From positions 81,735-145,734 of the forward strand of contig SLTK01000004.1 in assembly GCA_004347695.1 (NCBI GenBank): a stretch of 64,000 bases of DNA. Reading direction: 5' to 3'. Positions 42,990-53,900 of the stretch are shown one piece after another (within the stretch, counting starts at the first letter, position 1; each line of letters opens with the position of its first letter). Source of the stretch: Chloroflexota bacterium. GTDB lineage: Bacteria > Chloroflexota > Anaerolineae > Anaerolineales > Anaerolineaceae. Under the pieces are notes generated by a model. It did no database searches. It worked only from the letters and a program-made list of their open reading frames with translations, and was not told the origin of the DNA. A program made the position numbers and the translations under genes.

Positions 42990-44408
42990 ATGGACGTCGT
43001 ACAAAAAATCTGGGGCTTTTGCAACGTACTCAAACACGATGGAATCAATTATGGGGATTACATCGAGCAGCTCACTTACTTATTATTCCTCAAGCTGGCA
43101 GAAGAGAAGGGATTAAGCCTGCCCGCCGGCTATGACTGGCCATCTCTGCGCGAAAAATCCGGTACGGATTTGACTGACAATTACCAGGCCACGTTGCGCG
43201 AGCTGGGTAAACAGTCCGGCTTGTTAGGCGACATCTTCGCCGGTTCGCTCTCACGCTTCCGCGAGCCGGTGAACTTGAAACGCCTAATCGGACTGATTGA
43301 TGAAATCGCCTGGTCAGAGCTGGACGTTGACCTGAAAGGCACTATCTATGAAGGTCTGCTGCAGAAGTTCGCCGCCGAGCAAAAAGGCGCCGGACAGTAT
43401 TTCACACCGCGCCCGCTGATCCGTTCCATTTGCCGGGTGATGCAACCTGATTTACATGAAGCGCCGGATTATGCTGTGCACGATCCGGCTTGCGGCACGG
43501 GCGGTTTCCTGATCGGTGCGGCGGAGTGGGTGTTCCGCAAGTACGGCGCGCAGCTCGACCGCGATGTGCAAAAGCGCATGCGCCGCGGCACCTATTCTGG
43601 ATGTGAGTTGGTGCTGGAAACGCGCCGGCTAGGCTTGATGAACCTCTTCCTGCACGAGATCGAGGGCGACCTGCACTATGGTGATTCGATCGCTGAGCCG
43701 CCGCGCGGGCAGCAATACCATATTATCCTCACCAATCCGCCCTTTGGCGTGAAAGGTGCGGGTGAAGTGCCCAACCGTGATGATTTCACCGTGTCAACAT
43801 CGAATAAACAGCTCAATTTCATCCAGCACGTCATCCAGGTGCTTAAGCCCGGCGGACGCGCCGCCATGGTGCTGCCAGACAACGTGCTCTTTGAAGATAA
43901 CGCCGGCCGCGAGATGCGTCAGTTGCTGATGAAAGACTGCCAGCTGCACACTATTTTGCGCCTGCCGGTGGGAACCTTCACCCCTTACTCCACTGGCGTG
44001 AAAGCCAATGTGCTCTTCTTCCGCAAAGGCGTGCCGACCAGCGAGGTGTGGGTGTACGACCACCGCATCAACATCTCCAAGGTGACCAAAGGCTCCCCGT
44101 TAACGGAGGAACAGTTTGAGGATTTCGTATCCGTCTATGGCCCGCTGCCTACCCCCCGACCCAACGACCGCACAGAAAGCGAACGTTTCCGCCGCTTCAC
44201 CCGCGAGGAGATCGCCGCGCGCAATGACAACCTGGATATCACCTGGTTGAAGGATGAGAGCAACGGAACCAATGGAGCCGGGATGGAGCCGGAGGAAATC
44301 CTGACCGAGATCTTCACCCAGTTACAGACAGCCACGGATGCACTCAATGATCTGGCTGTCTTGCTGTCGAATAACAGCGTTACAGATACTTCAGATGTAA
44401 AGGAGTAA
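42990..44408 (+). CDS. hsdM: Type I restriction-modification methylase, M subunit
   Basis: A 472-residue HsdM. The N-terminal helical domain (DYIEQLTYLLFLKLAEE) is followed by GQYFTPRPLI, the SAM motif DPACGTGGFLIG near 165-175 and the catalytic motif LTNPPFGVKG near 248-255. It methylates adenine as part of an M2S1 complex. It ends two bases before the hsdS start, giving tight coupling. The gene is GC-rich, like hsdR and the conserved centre of hsdS. Confidence 0.93.
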   Translation: MDVVQKIWGFCNVLKHDGINYGDYIEQLTYLLFLKLAEEKGLSLPAGYDWPSLREKSGTDLTDNYQATLRELGKQSGLLGDIFAGSLSRFREPVNLKRLIGLIDEIAWSELDVDLKGTIYEGLLQKFAAEQKGAGQYFTPRPLIRSICRVMQPDLHEAPDYAVHDPACGTGGFLIGAAEWVFRKYGAQLDRDVQKRMRRGTYSGCELVLETRRLGLMNLFLHEIEGDLHYGDSIAEPPRGQQYHIILTNPPFGVKGAGEVPNRDDFTVSTSNKQLNFIQHVIQVLKPGGRAAMVLPDNVLFEDNAGREMRQLLMKDCQLHTILRLPVGTFTPYSTGVKANVLFFRKGVPTSEVWVYDHRINISKVTKGSPLTEEQFEDFVSVYGPLPTPRPNDRTESERFRRFTREEIAARNDNLDITWLKDESNGTNGAGMEPEEILTEIFTQLQTATDALNDLAVLLSNNSVTDTSDVKE

Positions 44409-44410
44409 AT

Positions 44411-45844
44411 GTGACTAATCAACAAATTAAACCTCTGATTCCAGCATGTCTTTCAAATGGTTGGGGGTATTTTGAACTTGGCGCTTTATGTGACATTGAA
44501 CGGGGAATAACATTTCCAGCATCGGAAAAAACCTCAAAAAATTCAGAAAATTCCATAGCATGTTTACGAACAGCGAATGTTCAAAAAGAAGTTGATTGGG
44601 ATGATCTAATTTACGTTCCCTTATATTATGTAAAGAAAGAGGAAAAGTTATTACGACCAGGTGACATTCTTATTTCAATGGCAAATAGTCTAGAGCTGGT
44701 AGGCAAGGTCGCGTTTGTACACACACTTAGAGAACAATCTACATTCGGGGGGTTCATTTCAGCAATAAGAGCAAATGCGAAAATAATTCCGAGCTATCTC
44801 TTCTATTTCCTAAAACAGGCCTTTGTTCAAGAAGAGATTCGAAGTTCAGCAAGTAGATCTGTGAATATTGCAAATTTATCATTAAGCAAGATTTCTCAAA
44901 TCAAAATTCTAGTTCCGCCTCTTGACGAACAACGCCGCATCGTCGCCAATCTCGAATCCATTCTCACCCAAACCCGCATAGCTCGCGCTTCACTGGTAGG
45001 CGTCTCTGAGTTTTTGAAAGCTTTCCGCCAGTCGGTGCTGGCGGCTGCCTTCCGCGGTGAACTGAGCGAACGCGATCCCTACGACGAACCGGCCAGTGTG
45101 CTGCTGGAGCGCATCCGAGCCGAGCGCCGGCGCAGGTGGGAAGAGAGTCTGCGAGCGAAGGGAAAAGACCCGGGCAGGGCTGATTATGAGGAGCCGCTCG
45201 CGCCAGACACATCCAAACTGCCAGACCTGCCTGAGGGTTGGGTGTGGACGACGCTTCAAATGATTGCTGATGTCCGTTCCGGAGTCACCAAAGGTCGTGA
45301 CTTGAGCAAATTCAAGACGATTGAAGTCCCATATTTACGCGTTGCCAATGTGCAGGCTGGTTACTTGGACTTACGAGAAGTAAAGCGGATCTCGATCAAA
45401 GAGGATGAAGTAGACGGTTATCGGCTTCAAGTAAACGATGTGCTGTATACCGAGGGCGGAGATCGTGACAAACTCGGACGTGGAACCGTGTGGAAGGGTG
45501 AGGTCGATCCATGTATTCACCAAAATCACATCTTCTGCGCCAGACTTTATTTGCCTGAAGTCAACCCGGAATGGGTCAGCATGACCGGGCAGCTTGAATA
45601 CGCGAGAAATTATGTTGACTCGGTCGCTAGCCAGTCGGTAAACCTGGCTTCGATCAATTCAACGAATTTGAAGGCCATGCCAGTGCCGCTACCGCCAAAA
45701 GAAGAGCAGTTGCGTATTATGGAAAAGGTCACAGCTCTTATGCATAGGGTCCAGGTTGCTGAGCAAGCTTTTGTTACCGCCTCAAATCAAACCAGTAATT
45801 TGGAACAACAAATCCTGGCAAAGGCGTTTCAGGGGGAACTTTAG
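44411..45844 (+). CDS. hsdS: Type I restriction specificity subunit
   Basis: A 477-residue HsdS with two target-recognition domains separated by a conserved coiled-coil region (VPPLDEQRRIVANLESIL near 175, then AAFRGELSERDPYDEPASVL) and a second coiled coil at the C-terminus (PLPPKEEQLRIMEKVTAL). It sets the bipartite target. TRD1 (about 44430-44910) is AT-rich and TRD2 (from about 45240) is intermediate, whereas the central conserved region is GC-rich. This mosaic suggests that TRDs were exchanged. No silent second hsdS or recombinase is next to it. Confidence 0.93.
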   Translation: MTNQQIKPLIPACLSNGWGYFELGALCDIERGITFPASEKTSKNSENSIACLRTANVQKEVDWDDLIYVPLYYVKKEEKLLRPGDILISMANSLELVGKVAFVHTLREQSTFGGFISAIRANAKIIPSYLFYFLKQAFVQEEIRSSASRSVNIANLSLSKISQIKILVPPLDEQRRIVANLESILTQTRIARASLVGVSEFLKAFRQSVLAAAFRGELSERDPYDEPASVLLERIRAERRRRWEESLRAKGKDPGRADYEEPLAPDTSKLPDLPEGWVWTTLQMIADVRSGVTKGRDLSKFKTIEVPYLRVANVQAGYLDLREVKRISIKEDEVDGYRLQVNDVLYTEGGDRDKLGRGTVWKGEVDPCIHQNHIFCARLYLPEVNPEWVSMTGQLEYARNYVDSVASQSVNLASINSTNLKAMPVPLPPKEEQLRIMEKVTALMHRVQVAEQAFVTASNQTSNLEQQILAKAFQGEL

Positions 45845-45876
45845 TCGCGAATTTACCACTACGGACAAGGGGATTT

Positions 45877-47526
45877 ATGATTCAGCCATCTCATCTTTCA
45901 CAATGGATTTTTGAAAAAGAAGATTTATGGCAGTTAGATCTTCTAAATCCCAGTAGGTTAAATACCTTTATTAAGGATCGCAAAGTAGATTTCTGGGAAG
46001 ATCAAATTGTCCAGCTCTGGAGGTTGGGTTGGGTAAGGGCAGAAATTGTTAAGGGAGTAGTTGATCCGGCAATTGAGGGAATTGAAATTCTTGAGAAGCG
46101 TGAAGGAGAAACTCTTTATGCTGATATCCGCGATTTAGGAACGGTGCAGGTTCGTGTCGAAGAGCCGGTTCGAGAGTTAATTGAGAAAGTTCCCGGCATT
46201 GTTCCCTATTTTCATCCATTCAAATATTTTGCCTTCTGGCACATCAAACAAATCATGCAATTGAGAATCCATCCCTATCAGATGATGAATCCAAACAGGT
46301 ATCATGAGATGCTCGATCGTGATATCGAATTCTTTTATCGATGGGCTAAAAGCGAAAACGCAAAGGCACTAATAAACCGCTGGGATGAGATCACGCAGTT
46401 GGCGGTTGCAACAGAGCCCTGCACGTATCCTCAAATCATTGGCTCGATAAGGTATCCCCCTCAGATCACGGTGGAAGATCAGAGAGCAAATATCGAAGAA
46501 TATCAAACACAACTCAAGGATCACTATTTACAAATTGGGATCGAGCCAATCAAGGAGATTATCAGGGACCTCTGTATTTCGGCTGAAATGATTGAGCCCA
46601 ATAAGAGCATTCATTCTCTCCTGCGATTCATGAATGGTGGTCAGCGTATTAAAGTCAAAGGAAATCTTGGCGGGGCGATTCTGTTGAAATTAATGGCTGA
46701 AATCATTCGCCGCATGGCAGAATCGTCTTTCGGCGTTCAACTACCAGAAGAAGATGAGATGGGATTTGGTATGTGGGTGGAAGGCGCCAGGGAAAAAATT
46801 TATGGTTCAAATCGGATTTTTGACAATGGCTTATTAGCAAAACGACAATTCATTCGACAAATGGGGCTTGACGCTGAAGTTCGCATCCGCATATATGTTG
46901 AGGGGCCAACCGAATATGCTGCCTTCAGTTATATTCTCAGGCCTTGGCCGCAAATCGAAGTGTTCGACCTATCAGGTCAATTCATTCAGGGAAAAAGAAA
47001 AGGCTTGGCTTTTCGTGAGAACCTTATCTTGGATGACCGTTCTGGAGTCTTTTGCGTAATCATCCTTGATGGAGACCGTGAAGACAATATTAGGATAGTG
47101 AAGAAAGCAGCCGAAGAGGATTTATTCTGTGGCCAATTCTACATTTCACAACCGGATTTTGAATTTTATAATTTTTCGAAGAACGAGCTAGTAGAAATTT
47201 TCTGGGATTTGGTTGATGAGGTTCAAAAGACCGAGCAACATTATCTGTCATTGTGCGAAGTGATAAAAATAGCTAACAATGCTGATGATTTGATTAAAGC
47301 GGTAAGAAAAGCTGTCCCTCCCCTTTCACAATTCGCGAAAGGTAGTGAATGGGGTGAAAAACTTGCCGAATTTGCTGCCAGAAAACCAGGATTGGAGAAC
47401 AGTGAAGCCTTAAGACCATTAATTGATGCTTGCCAAACAGCTATTCGATCGATTGATATTGACTATCTTTACAATAGGAAAAATTTTCGGGTTGATCCTA
47501 ACACAGGTAAACTTGTTCGCCGATAG
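45877..47526 (+). CDS. TOPRIM-domain protein downstream of hsdS
   Basis: A 549-residue protein. Residues 340-460 contain a TOPRIM-like core: RIRIYVEGPTEYAAF (conserved Glu) and FCVIILDGDRED (DxD), followed by YISQPDFEFYNF. It is reminiscent of OLD/GajA nucleases, but no ABC ATPase domain is fused. The N-terminal 330 residues are unknown, with aromatic helices (PYFHPFKYFAFWHIKQI). It starts 33 bases after hsdS on the same strand. It may be a nuclease added to the restriction operon. The TOPRIM call is moderate; the partner is unknown. Confidence 0.6.
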   Translation: MIQPSHLSQWIFEKEDLWQLDLLNPSRLNTFIKDRKVDFWEDQIVQLWRLGWVRAEIVKGVVDPAIEGIEILEKREGETLYADIRDLGTVQVRVEEPVRELIEKVPGIVPYFHPFKYFAFWHIKQIMQLRIHPYQMMNPNRYHEMLDRDIEFFYRWAKSENAKALINRWDEITQLAVATEPCTYPQIIGSIRYPPQITVEDQRANIEEYQTQLKDHYLQIGIEPIKEIIRDLCISAEMIEPNKSIHSLLRFMNGGQRIKVKGNLGGAILLKLMAEIIRRMAESSFGVQLPEEDEMGFGMWVEGAREKIYGSNRIFDNGLLAKRQFIRQMGLDAEVRIRIYVEGPTEYAAFSYILRPWPQIEVFDLSGQFIQGKRKGLAFRENLILDDRSGVFCVIILDGDREDNIRIVKKAAEEDLFCGQFYISQPDFEFYNFSKNELVEIFWDLVDEVQKTEQHYLSLCEVIKIANNADDLIKAVRKAVPPLSQFAKGSEWGEKLAEFAARKPGLENSEALRPLIDACQTAIRSIDIDYLYNRKNFRVDPNTGKLVRR

Positions 47527-47605
47527 TTTGGGATTAGCAAAACATTGAGTTAAGCAATGAGAAATTTATGCGAAGATTTTTAGCCATGGGAATGAGGAAA
47601 AGGAA

Positions 47606-49822
47606 GTGAATAAATTAACCCAACTACACCGTCTCATCATTTGGTTATTGTATATTTTTGCCTTACTTGGCTTATCCTGGTATTTGTATAATTCTCCGAT
47701 ACCTCCAACTTCAGAGCAGGGTTTATGGTTCTACTCCTGTTTGGCCTCAATTGTTCTAGGCGAATTGATTACTAGCCCATATTTCACGTCCCCCGCTGAT
47801 GTAATATCAAATACAATTGCTGCAATAATTACTATATTAACAGTAAACCCTTGGACATTAAAATTGCCGGATTATAGCAAGATTCTTTGGCTTATCGTCA
47901 TTGGATTTAATAGCCTAATACTTTTTGTTTCAATAATCCAGATTGTATTTAAGAATTCAAACCGAGAATTTTTACGTCGGATTTCTCGAGCTTTTTTTGT
48001 TATTACCACCAACCTTGGGAATCATAGAATTGTCTTTTCCACAGTTATTCTATTTGCACTTTTTACTTTCCACAAGGGGTCGACCAAAGAATTATTAACC
48101 ATAAGCTTGGCTTGGGTATTATTAATTGCAGTCCATCCTATTGAAAATATCTGGGGAATTGTTATCAAAATTCGAGAACTATTTATTAAATCGACTCCTG
48201 AAGTAATTGGAGAAATTGCCGGCCATGAATTTCCTGATATTGTTCTTGTAAAACACCTCCCCGAAAAGATCATTACTTATGGAGATCCAATCATAGTCCA
48301 AGGAGATAATGGCCAGGTCTCGTTGGGTTGTGCTCTCGACCAGATTGGTTTTACAGGTGAGCTTTGGCATCGTGTTTTACGATTGCCACCCAATTGCCAA
48401 CCAGCACAGGACCATTTGAGAAAAATGGTAGACCATTATCCGACAGGCGTATTCCATTATCAGGGTAACTCAATCATAGATCAATCAATTCAAGAACAAA
48501 TAGATCGAGTTAAGAGCCAATTAATTGGTATTGTTGCACCAGATTCAGATGTCATGAAACTCAAAATAGAAATCGTAAGGTCCGACCTTGATTTATTTGA
48601 AGGCCGACTGGTTGAAGTTTTAATTGGCAATGAAACTGTCTTATATCAAATTGTAAATGGACTGACCCGTGAAGAAATTGTTGAACAACGTAATAGCCGA
48701 GGATATGTGCGAGCAGAAGCCAGAAAACTGGGCAAATGGGCAGATGACAATTTCCAATCAGTAAAATGGGTTCCAGAGCCGAATACACCTGTTTTCTTAG
48801 TAAATATTGATGAACCACCATTTGAAATGTCATCAGTCGGGTTTATTCCAAACACCAATTATCATATTTCGGTAGATTTGAGTTCTTTGGTCACCCATAA
48901 CACAGCTATTCTTGGAATTCTAGGAGTTGGTAAATCCTGTCTTGCTTTTGAATTAATTGAGCGATTAATTGTTCAACGGATTAAGGTCATTTGTCTTGAT
49001 TTAACAAACCAATACGCACTAGAACTTGAGCCATATTTCAATCAACAAGTTCAAAATAGTGAAATTGCAACATTACAAGCCATAGGCTCTCAGGGAAGAA
49101 ATCAGGTTCGACAGAATGTTGAAGAAGGTGGAAGCGTCGTTGAGTTCCGAAGGGAATTAGAAAATCAATTGAACCGCTTTCTTACAGATAATGATCAATC
49201 TGATTTATTAAGGATTTACAACCCTGCAAGTTTCGAAGTATGGCGACAAGACAGTAAACAATATCAGAACACAGCTTCAATGGCCACATTAACTCCTTGC
49301 GAGATAACCAGGATTATTTCTGAAATTACTTTAGAAATTCTTCAAGGAATTGGTATGTCCGACCAAGCAAGATGTTGCTTAGTTTTTGAAGAATCTCACT
49401 CTCTTGTTCCCGAATGGAATTCCGCTGCCAATGATGGGGATAAAACTGCAACAAATGGGACAGCCAAAGCAATACTTCAAGGCAGAAAATATGGCTTAGG
49501 GTGTGTAATTATTACCCAACGTACTGCTAATGTCACGAAAAGTATATTAAACCAATGTAATACTGTCTTCGCTCTTAGAACTTTTGATTCAACAGGCGTT
49601 GAATTTCTAAAAAACTTTGTCGGTGATGATTATGCAGGTATATTAAGTAGTCTAGAAGATAGACATGCCGTAATATTTGGCAAAGCTTCTTCTTGTAAGA
49701 CCCCGGTAATGGTTAGATTGAATGAAAGAGATGAATTTCTAGAGCATTTTAGGCCGGCTATAAGTTTACATGACGAACAAATTCTACCTGGTGATCCAAT
49801 CGTTGATGATATTCCTTTCTAG
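47606..49822 (+). CDS. Membrane-anchored HerA/FtsK-like ATPase
   Basis: A 738-residue protein with a GTG start. Residues 5-195 hold about six hydrophobic segments (for example IIWLLYIFALLGLSWYLY and LLTISLAWVLLIAVHP). After a middle domain the ATPase follows: Walker A GILGVGKSCL near 438-447 and a Walker B-like CCLVFEESHSLVP near 590 (Glu-Glu-x-His), and a motif GLGCVIITQRTANV typical of HerA/DUF87. It may form a hexamer at the membrane that moves DNA or protein. It lies between the TOPRIM gene and the AlbA_2 gene. A HerA-like motor next to a nuclease recalls Sir2-HerA and DUF4297-HerA systems, but here the motor has membrane segments. Confidence 0.7.
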   Translation: MNKLTQLHRLIIWLLYIFALLGLSWYLYNSPIPPTSEQGLWFYSCLASIVLGELITSPYFTSPADVISNTIAAIITILTVNPWTLKLPDYSKILWLIVIGFNSLILFVSIIQIVFKNSNREFLRRISRAFFVITTNLGNHRIVFSTVILFALFTFHKGSTKELLTISLAWVLLIAVHPIENIWGIVIKIRELFIKSTPEVIGEIAGHEFPDIVLVKHLPEKIITYGDPIIVQGDNGQVSLGCALDQIGFTGELWHRVLRLPPNCQPAQDHLRKMVDHYPTGVFHYQGNSIIDQSIQEQIDRVKSQLIGIVAPDSDVMKLKIEIVRSDLDLFEGRLVEVLIGNETVLYQIVNGLTREEIVEQRNSRGYVRAEARKLGKWADDNFQSVKWVPEPNTPVFLVNIDEPPFEMSSVGFIPNTNYHISVDLSSLVTHNTAILGILGVGKSCLAFELIERLIVQRIKVICLDLTNQYALELEPYFNQQVQNSEIATLQAIGSQGRNQVRQNVEEGGSVVEFRRELENQLNRFLTDNDQSDLLRIYNPASFEVWRQDSKQYQNTASMATLTPCEITRIISEITLEILQGIGMSDQARCCLVFEESHSLVPEWNSAANDGDKTATNGTAKAILQGRKYGLGCVIITQRTANVTKSILNQCNTVFALRTFDSTGVEFLKNFVGDDYAGILSSLEDRHAVIFGKASSCKTPVMVRLNERDEFLEHFRPAISLHDEQILPGDPIVDDIPF

Positions 49823-49855
49823 TATTCTTGAAGAAAATAGGCGAGGTGATCAGTT

Positions 49856-50698
49856 GTGAAATGGTTAAGTAGTAAACAACTGGACGAGAAGAAGCTAAAA
49901 AGAATGCTTCAAATGGCTGATGAACAAGATTGGCTTGAGTATAAAAGAGAACTCAAGTTGTTTTCTGAAGGTAAAGTTGTAGAAAAAGCTCGTGATGAAT
50001 TCATCAAAGATATTCTTGCCTTGGCTAACGGGAACAGTCATACCATCCGTAAAACTAAATACATAATTATTGGCGCCGACAACAAACAATTCGATGAGAA
50101 TGGAGAGCGTGTTCGATACTGTGTAAATTACCAGGCTCCGACGCAAAGCGATATAGCAAAATGGTTGAGCAAAGCATGTTCTCCAGCGGTAGTTGGCCTG
50201 GAATGTGAAATGGTAACATACAAGGGCGATTCCTTGTTTGTAATTACAATTCCGCCCACCTTTGATCTGCACGAGACAACTCGTGAGCTAAATACGCCTA
50301 ACGGGATATACCGAGAACACACGGTTCTGATGCGCCATGATGAGCATGTATTTCCAGCCAGTGTAAGAGATGGAATTACGATTCAGCAGTTAAAGCATTT
50401 ATATCGCCAGGAGATCACAAATCCTCCATCGATTTGGACCGGCGCGATTGTCGGAGGAATCATTGGTTTTATTAGCAGCCAGGCAACAATTCGAGCCATT
50501 GAATCTCGAGCACAAGAAAACTTAGTATTAGTGATCCTTACTGTGATCAGCGTATTATTTGGCGCATCTATTGGGATGATCGCTAAATGGCTGAATGAAA
50601 CACGTTATGATTGGCGTTACATGACTTGGAAGCAAAGGACCTTTTTATTATTCTTTATCGTGGTATTTATTGTTATTTATGTGACGGTTATCAAATGA
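49856..50698 (+). CDS. AlbA_2 (Schlafen-like) domain protein with C-terminal membrane segments
   Basis: A 280-residue protein with a GTG start preceded by gaggtgat. Residues 15-140 match the AlbA_2/Schlafen ATP-binding-type domain: EQDWLEYKREL (the conserved Glu-x-Lys), FIKDILALANGNS and YIIIGADN. The last 90 residues have two strong hydrophobic helices (LVLVILTVISVLFGASIGMI and FLLFFIVVFIVIYVTVI), so it is probably membrane-anchored. It follows the HerA-like gene by 33 bases on the same strand. Both sit at the membrane, which suggests joint action. Schlafen-like proteins are known from anti-phage contexts. Confidence 0.7.
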   Translation: MKWLSSKQLDEKKLKRMLQMADEQDWLEYKRELKLFSEGKVVEKARDEFIKDILALANGNSHTIRKTKYIIIGADNKQFDENGERVRYCVNYQAPTQSDIAKWLSKACSPAVVGLECEMVTYKGDSLFVITIPPTFDLHETTRELNTPNGIYREHTVLMRHDEHVFPASVRDGITIQQLKHLYRQEITNPPSIWTGAIVGGIIGFISSQATIRAIESRAQENLVLVILTVISVLFGASIGMIAKWLNETRYDWRYMTWKQRTFLLFFIVVFIVIYVTVIK

Positions 50699-50778
50699 TG
50701 GTGTATGGCTGGCATGGTTTCCTTAATAAGGTGAATGCATCAATTTATTTGAAGATGCCGAATTCTTAAGCATTCACT

Positions 50779-50799
50779 CCGTTCCCCCTTAAGACTCTA
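50779..50799 (+). repeat. 21-bp direct repeat, left copy, before the Avs-like module
   Basis: A 21-base sequence beginning CCGTTCCCCCTTAAG recurs exactly at 57970-57990. Both copies lie outside genes, one on either side of the 51-57 kb stretch. GTTCCC in it can also pair with GGGAAC at 50801. The copies could mark the ends of a module that moved as a unit. Confidence 0.7.
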
Positions 50800-50981
50800 C
50801 GGGAACTACCTGCCAAGAACACCCTGCCAGGGCGTTCCCGTACTAATTCCAGGTAGAGAAATATAATTAGAGGATGGTTACCGACAACACACTCGAAATC
50901 AATCTTGGTATCTCGATTGTAAGTCTGTGGATATAATTAAATGATTGAACTGAAGCTCCAATAATTAATAATCTCTGTTTG

Positions 50982-50987
50982 TATAAT
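50982..50987 (+). promoter_or_regulatory. -10 box very close to the start of the STAND gene
   Basis: TATAAT lies only ten bases before the ATG at 50998, and no Shine-Dalgarno sequence is seen before that ATG. If used, transcription would start at or next to the ATG, giving a leaderless message. The -35 region is not clear. Confidence 0.4.
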
Positions 50988-50997
50988 AATACTTCCT

Positions 50998-53900
50998 ATG
51001 CCTACCAATAGATCTCATAGCCAATACTCACGGACAGGGGCCAGACGGGCTGGTGATGCCTATCAAGATATCGTCGCTTTAGAGCTAATAATCGATTGGA
51101 TAGAGCATAATGACCGATATCAATGGATAAAACTAGAAGCTGATGAGATGGGTTTCCTCGATGATGTCATTGCGCTTAGGCAGGACGGCAGAATCCAAGT
51201 TTTACAGGTGAAATATTCAACCAATCCTGATATGCAAAATGACCCTTGGACCTGGGAAAAACTCCTTGAGCGATCAAAAACAAAAAACGGAAACCAGAAT
51301 TTATCTCTGTTGCAAAAATGGGCATCATCTTTAAGAGAAATAAAAAACCAATGGTCAATCTTTGAAGCAAGTGTTTATAGTAACCGGAAGGCCGCAACCG
51401 AGCTCGAAGTAGCTCTTGAAAATGGATACATAATTTTTGATCAAGTTCATGCACCTGATGTTCAGGAAGAAGTTGTAAAACAATTGGGGGGAGAGGATGC
51501 CTCAAAAGAGTTTTTCAAAAATTTCAAGTTTCGTTTAAATCAACCTGGTTTATCTGAAATTGAAGAAGGACTTCGAAGAAGATTCGGCGGGTTAGGCGGG
51601 ACAGAAACTGGTTGGCTAAATCTAAAAAATGAACTTCGCGAATGGGTGATTAATCGTAATGAACCGCCACCGGGGGGACTAATTACTTTATCTGAAATAA
51701 AAAAAGCTTCTCTCTGGTATACCCTACAATCTCTCCCCCAACGGTTTGAAATACCTTATGACTATGTCCTTCCATCGGAGGAATTTCACCAAGATTTACT
51801 TACCACCTTGGAAAAACACACCAAGAAATGCTTGGTAATTACAGCTAGCCCTGGTGTAGGGAAAAGCACTTATGTAAGTTATCTTTATAACCATCTTTGT
51901 GAAGTAGGTATTCCAGTAATTCGTCATCATTATTATTTGTCCATGGAGGATCGTAACCGGGTATATCGCCTGGATCATGTGCGCGCCGCCGAATCTTTGA
52001 TGCATGATTTGGAATTAAATTATGCCGAATCGCTTCAAGGAATAGATTCCAGAAACCCAAACCATAAAGATCTTTCTAACTGGTTAGAAAGATCTGGTAG
52101 TTATTATGAAGACCGGGGTAAATGTCTTATTGTTATTGTAGATGGATTAGATCACGTCTGGCGAGAACAAAAATCCATAAAAGAATTAGAGGATTTTCTA
52201 AATATCCTTCTTCCTCCCGTGAAGGGCGTTATTGTTTTACTCGCCACTCAACCTGTAGAAGACAACAAATTGCCAAGAAGTTTATTACGGCTTGCCCCTA
52301 AAGTTGAGTGGCTGCATCTACCCCTTCTGGACAGGGCATCTGTGAAGATATGGCTCGGGAAACATGCCAAGGAGATCTCTAAACCTGGTGAAGAAGAAAT
52401 ACAAGATTGGATGATAGATAGGCTAACGGATGCTCTTTATAAAAAGAGCAAAGGCCATCCGCTCCATATTCGTTATTCATTGAAATCCCTGATCGAACGG
52501 AACAAACAGGTCACTGAAGACAATATTCTGGAACTTCCTGAATGTGCTCATGAAGACATCACAAAGTATTATGAAGAATTATGGGTTTCATTAGATGAAG
52601 AACCACGTGAAATTCTACATCTGATTTCAGCATGCCCTTTTCCCTGGCCAAGGGAAGGAATATTCGATGCTGTAGATCCCTCTGCCCAAAACAGGAGCCG
52701 AGTAAGAAAAAGTTTATGTGAGGTTGAGCACCTATTAATTTATAGTGATATGGGATTACGTCCATTTCACAGTAGTCTTTATGCTTTCATTGAAAACACA
52801 ACTGACCATAATGATTACATAAACATCGAGAAGAAAAGAGCTATAAACTGGCTCAAGACTAATGCGCCTTTGTACTGGCGATGGGCAAATGAATGGATTT
52901 TGGAAGCAGAATTAGGGAATCAATCGCCCTTAGTAGAGGGACCTAATAGAAACTGGGCGATTGATGCTGTTTCCAAGCGCTATGCCAGCGAAGATATACA
53001 ATTAATAATCTCGAAAAGCAAACAAATAGCTTTAGCGTTGGAAGATTTGCCGAGAGCGGTTGAGCTCGGATTGCTGCAGGAATATTGCAATACTTTATAC
53101 GATTTTGAGGAATATGTCCTTGAGATTCTAATAGCCCCCCAATTACTTCTAGAAGAGGATAATTATCTAAGGGCCAGATTACGAAGCAATTTAGAACAGC
53201 TAGACGGAAAAATATTAGCCAGTCTCGCAACCAATGAGTACAGGTATTCAAATGATCCGGAAATAAATCGGATTTTTAAGGCACTTATCCAAAAGCACCG
53301 TCATCCCCAGGAAAATGGACGGCACATGACATGGCAAGAAGATATCCGGCCGATATTAGAAACAGCGGCATTGTTAGATTACTCACAATCCGAAAAGACA
53401 ATACAGTGGGCTATTCGTAATCGAGATAGTGGCTACACAGTAGAGATGCTTTATTTCTATATATCTCGTTTAAGAGCCCTAAAGAAGATTGAGCATTTAC
53501 GCTACGTATTAAACACTTGGGGAAAATGTCTTGAGCAAGGAGATGAGAATTCTTTATCAAACCGCGAGTGCGATGTCATCATCCAGGAATCGGTCATATT
53601 AGCCATTGAAGAGGGACTCGACATCGATCAAGAGCTTAATAATACAAAATCAGAAAATCCGATATTGGTCATTTACTCAAAACTGCGAAACACGAATTCT
53701 CTAAACGTGACCAATTTCAAGATGCCATCAATAGACCAGCTTATGGTTAAACAATACGATTATTCTTTGTGGGACTCAAAGATAAGGGACTTCTACCGAT
53801 ATTTTTTTCTTTGTTTATTGGCGAATTGTCTGTCAGGAAGAACACATGAGAATTCCAGGTGGCTCAAAGATGTTGGACATTCAACATGGAACCATCAATT

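Noticed and set aside
45877..47526. A Gabija GajA nuclease
   Set aside because: The TOPRIM-like part is not fused to an ABC-type ATPase, and no UvrD-like GajB gene is adjacent.
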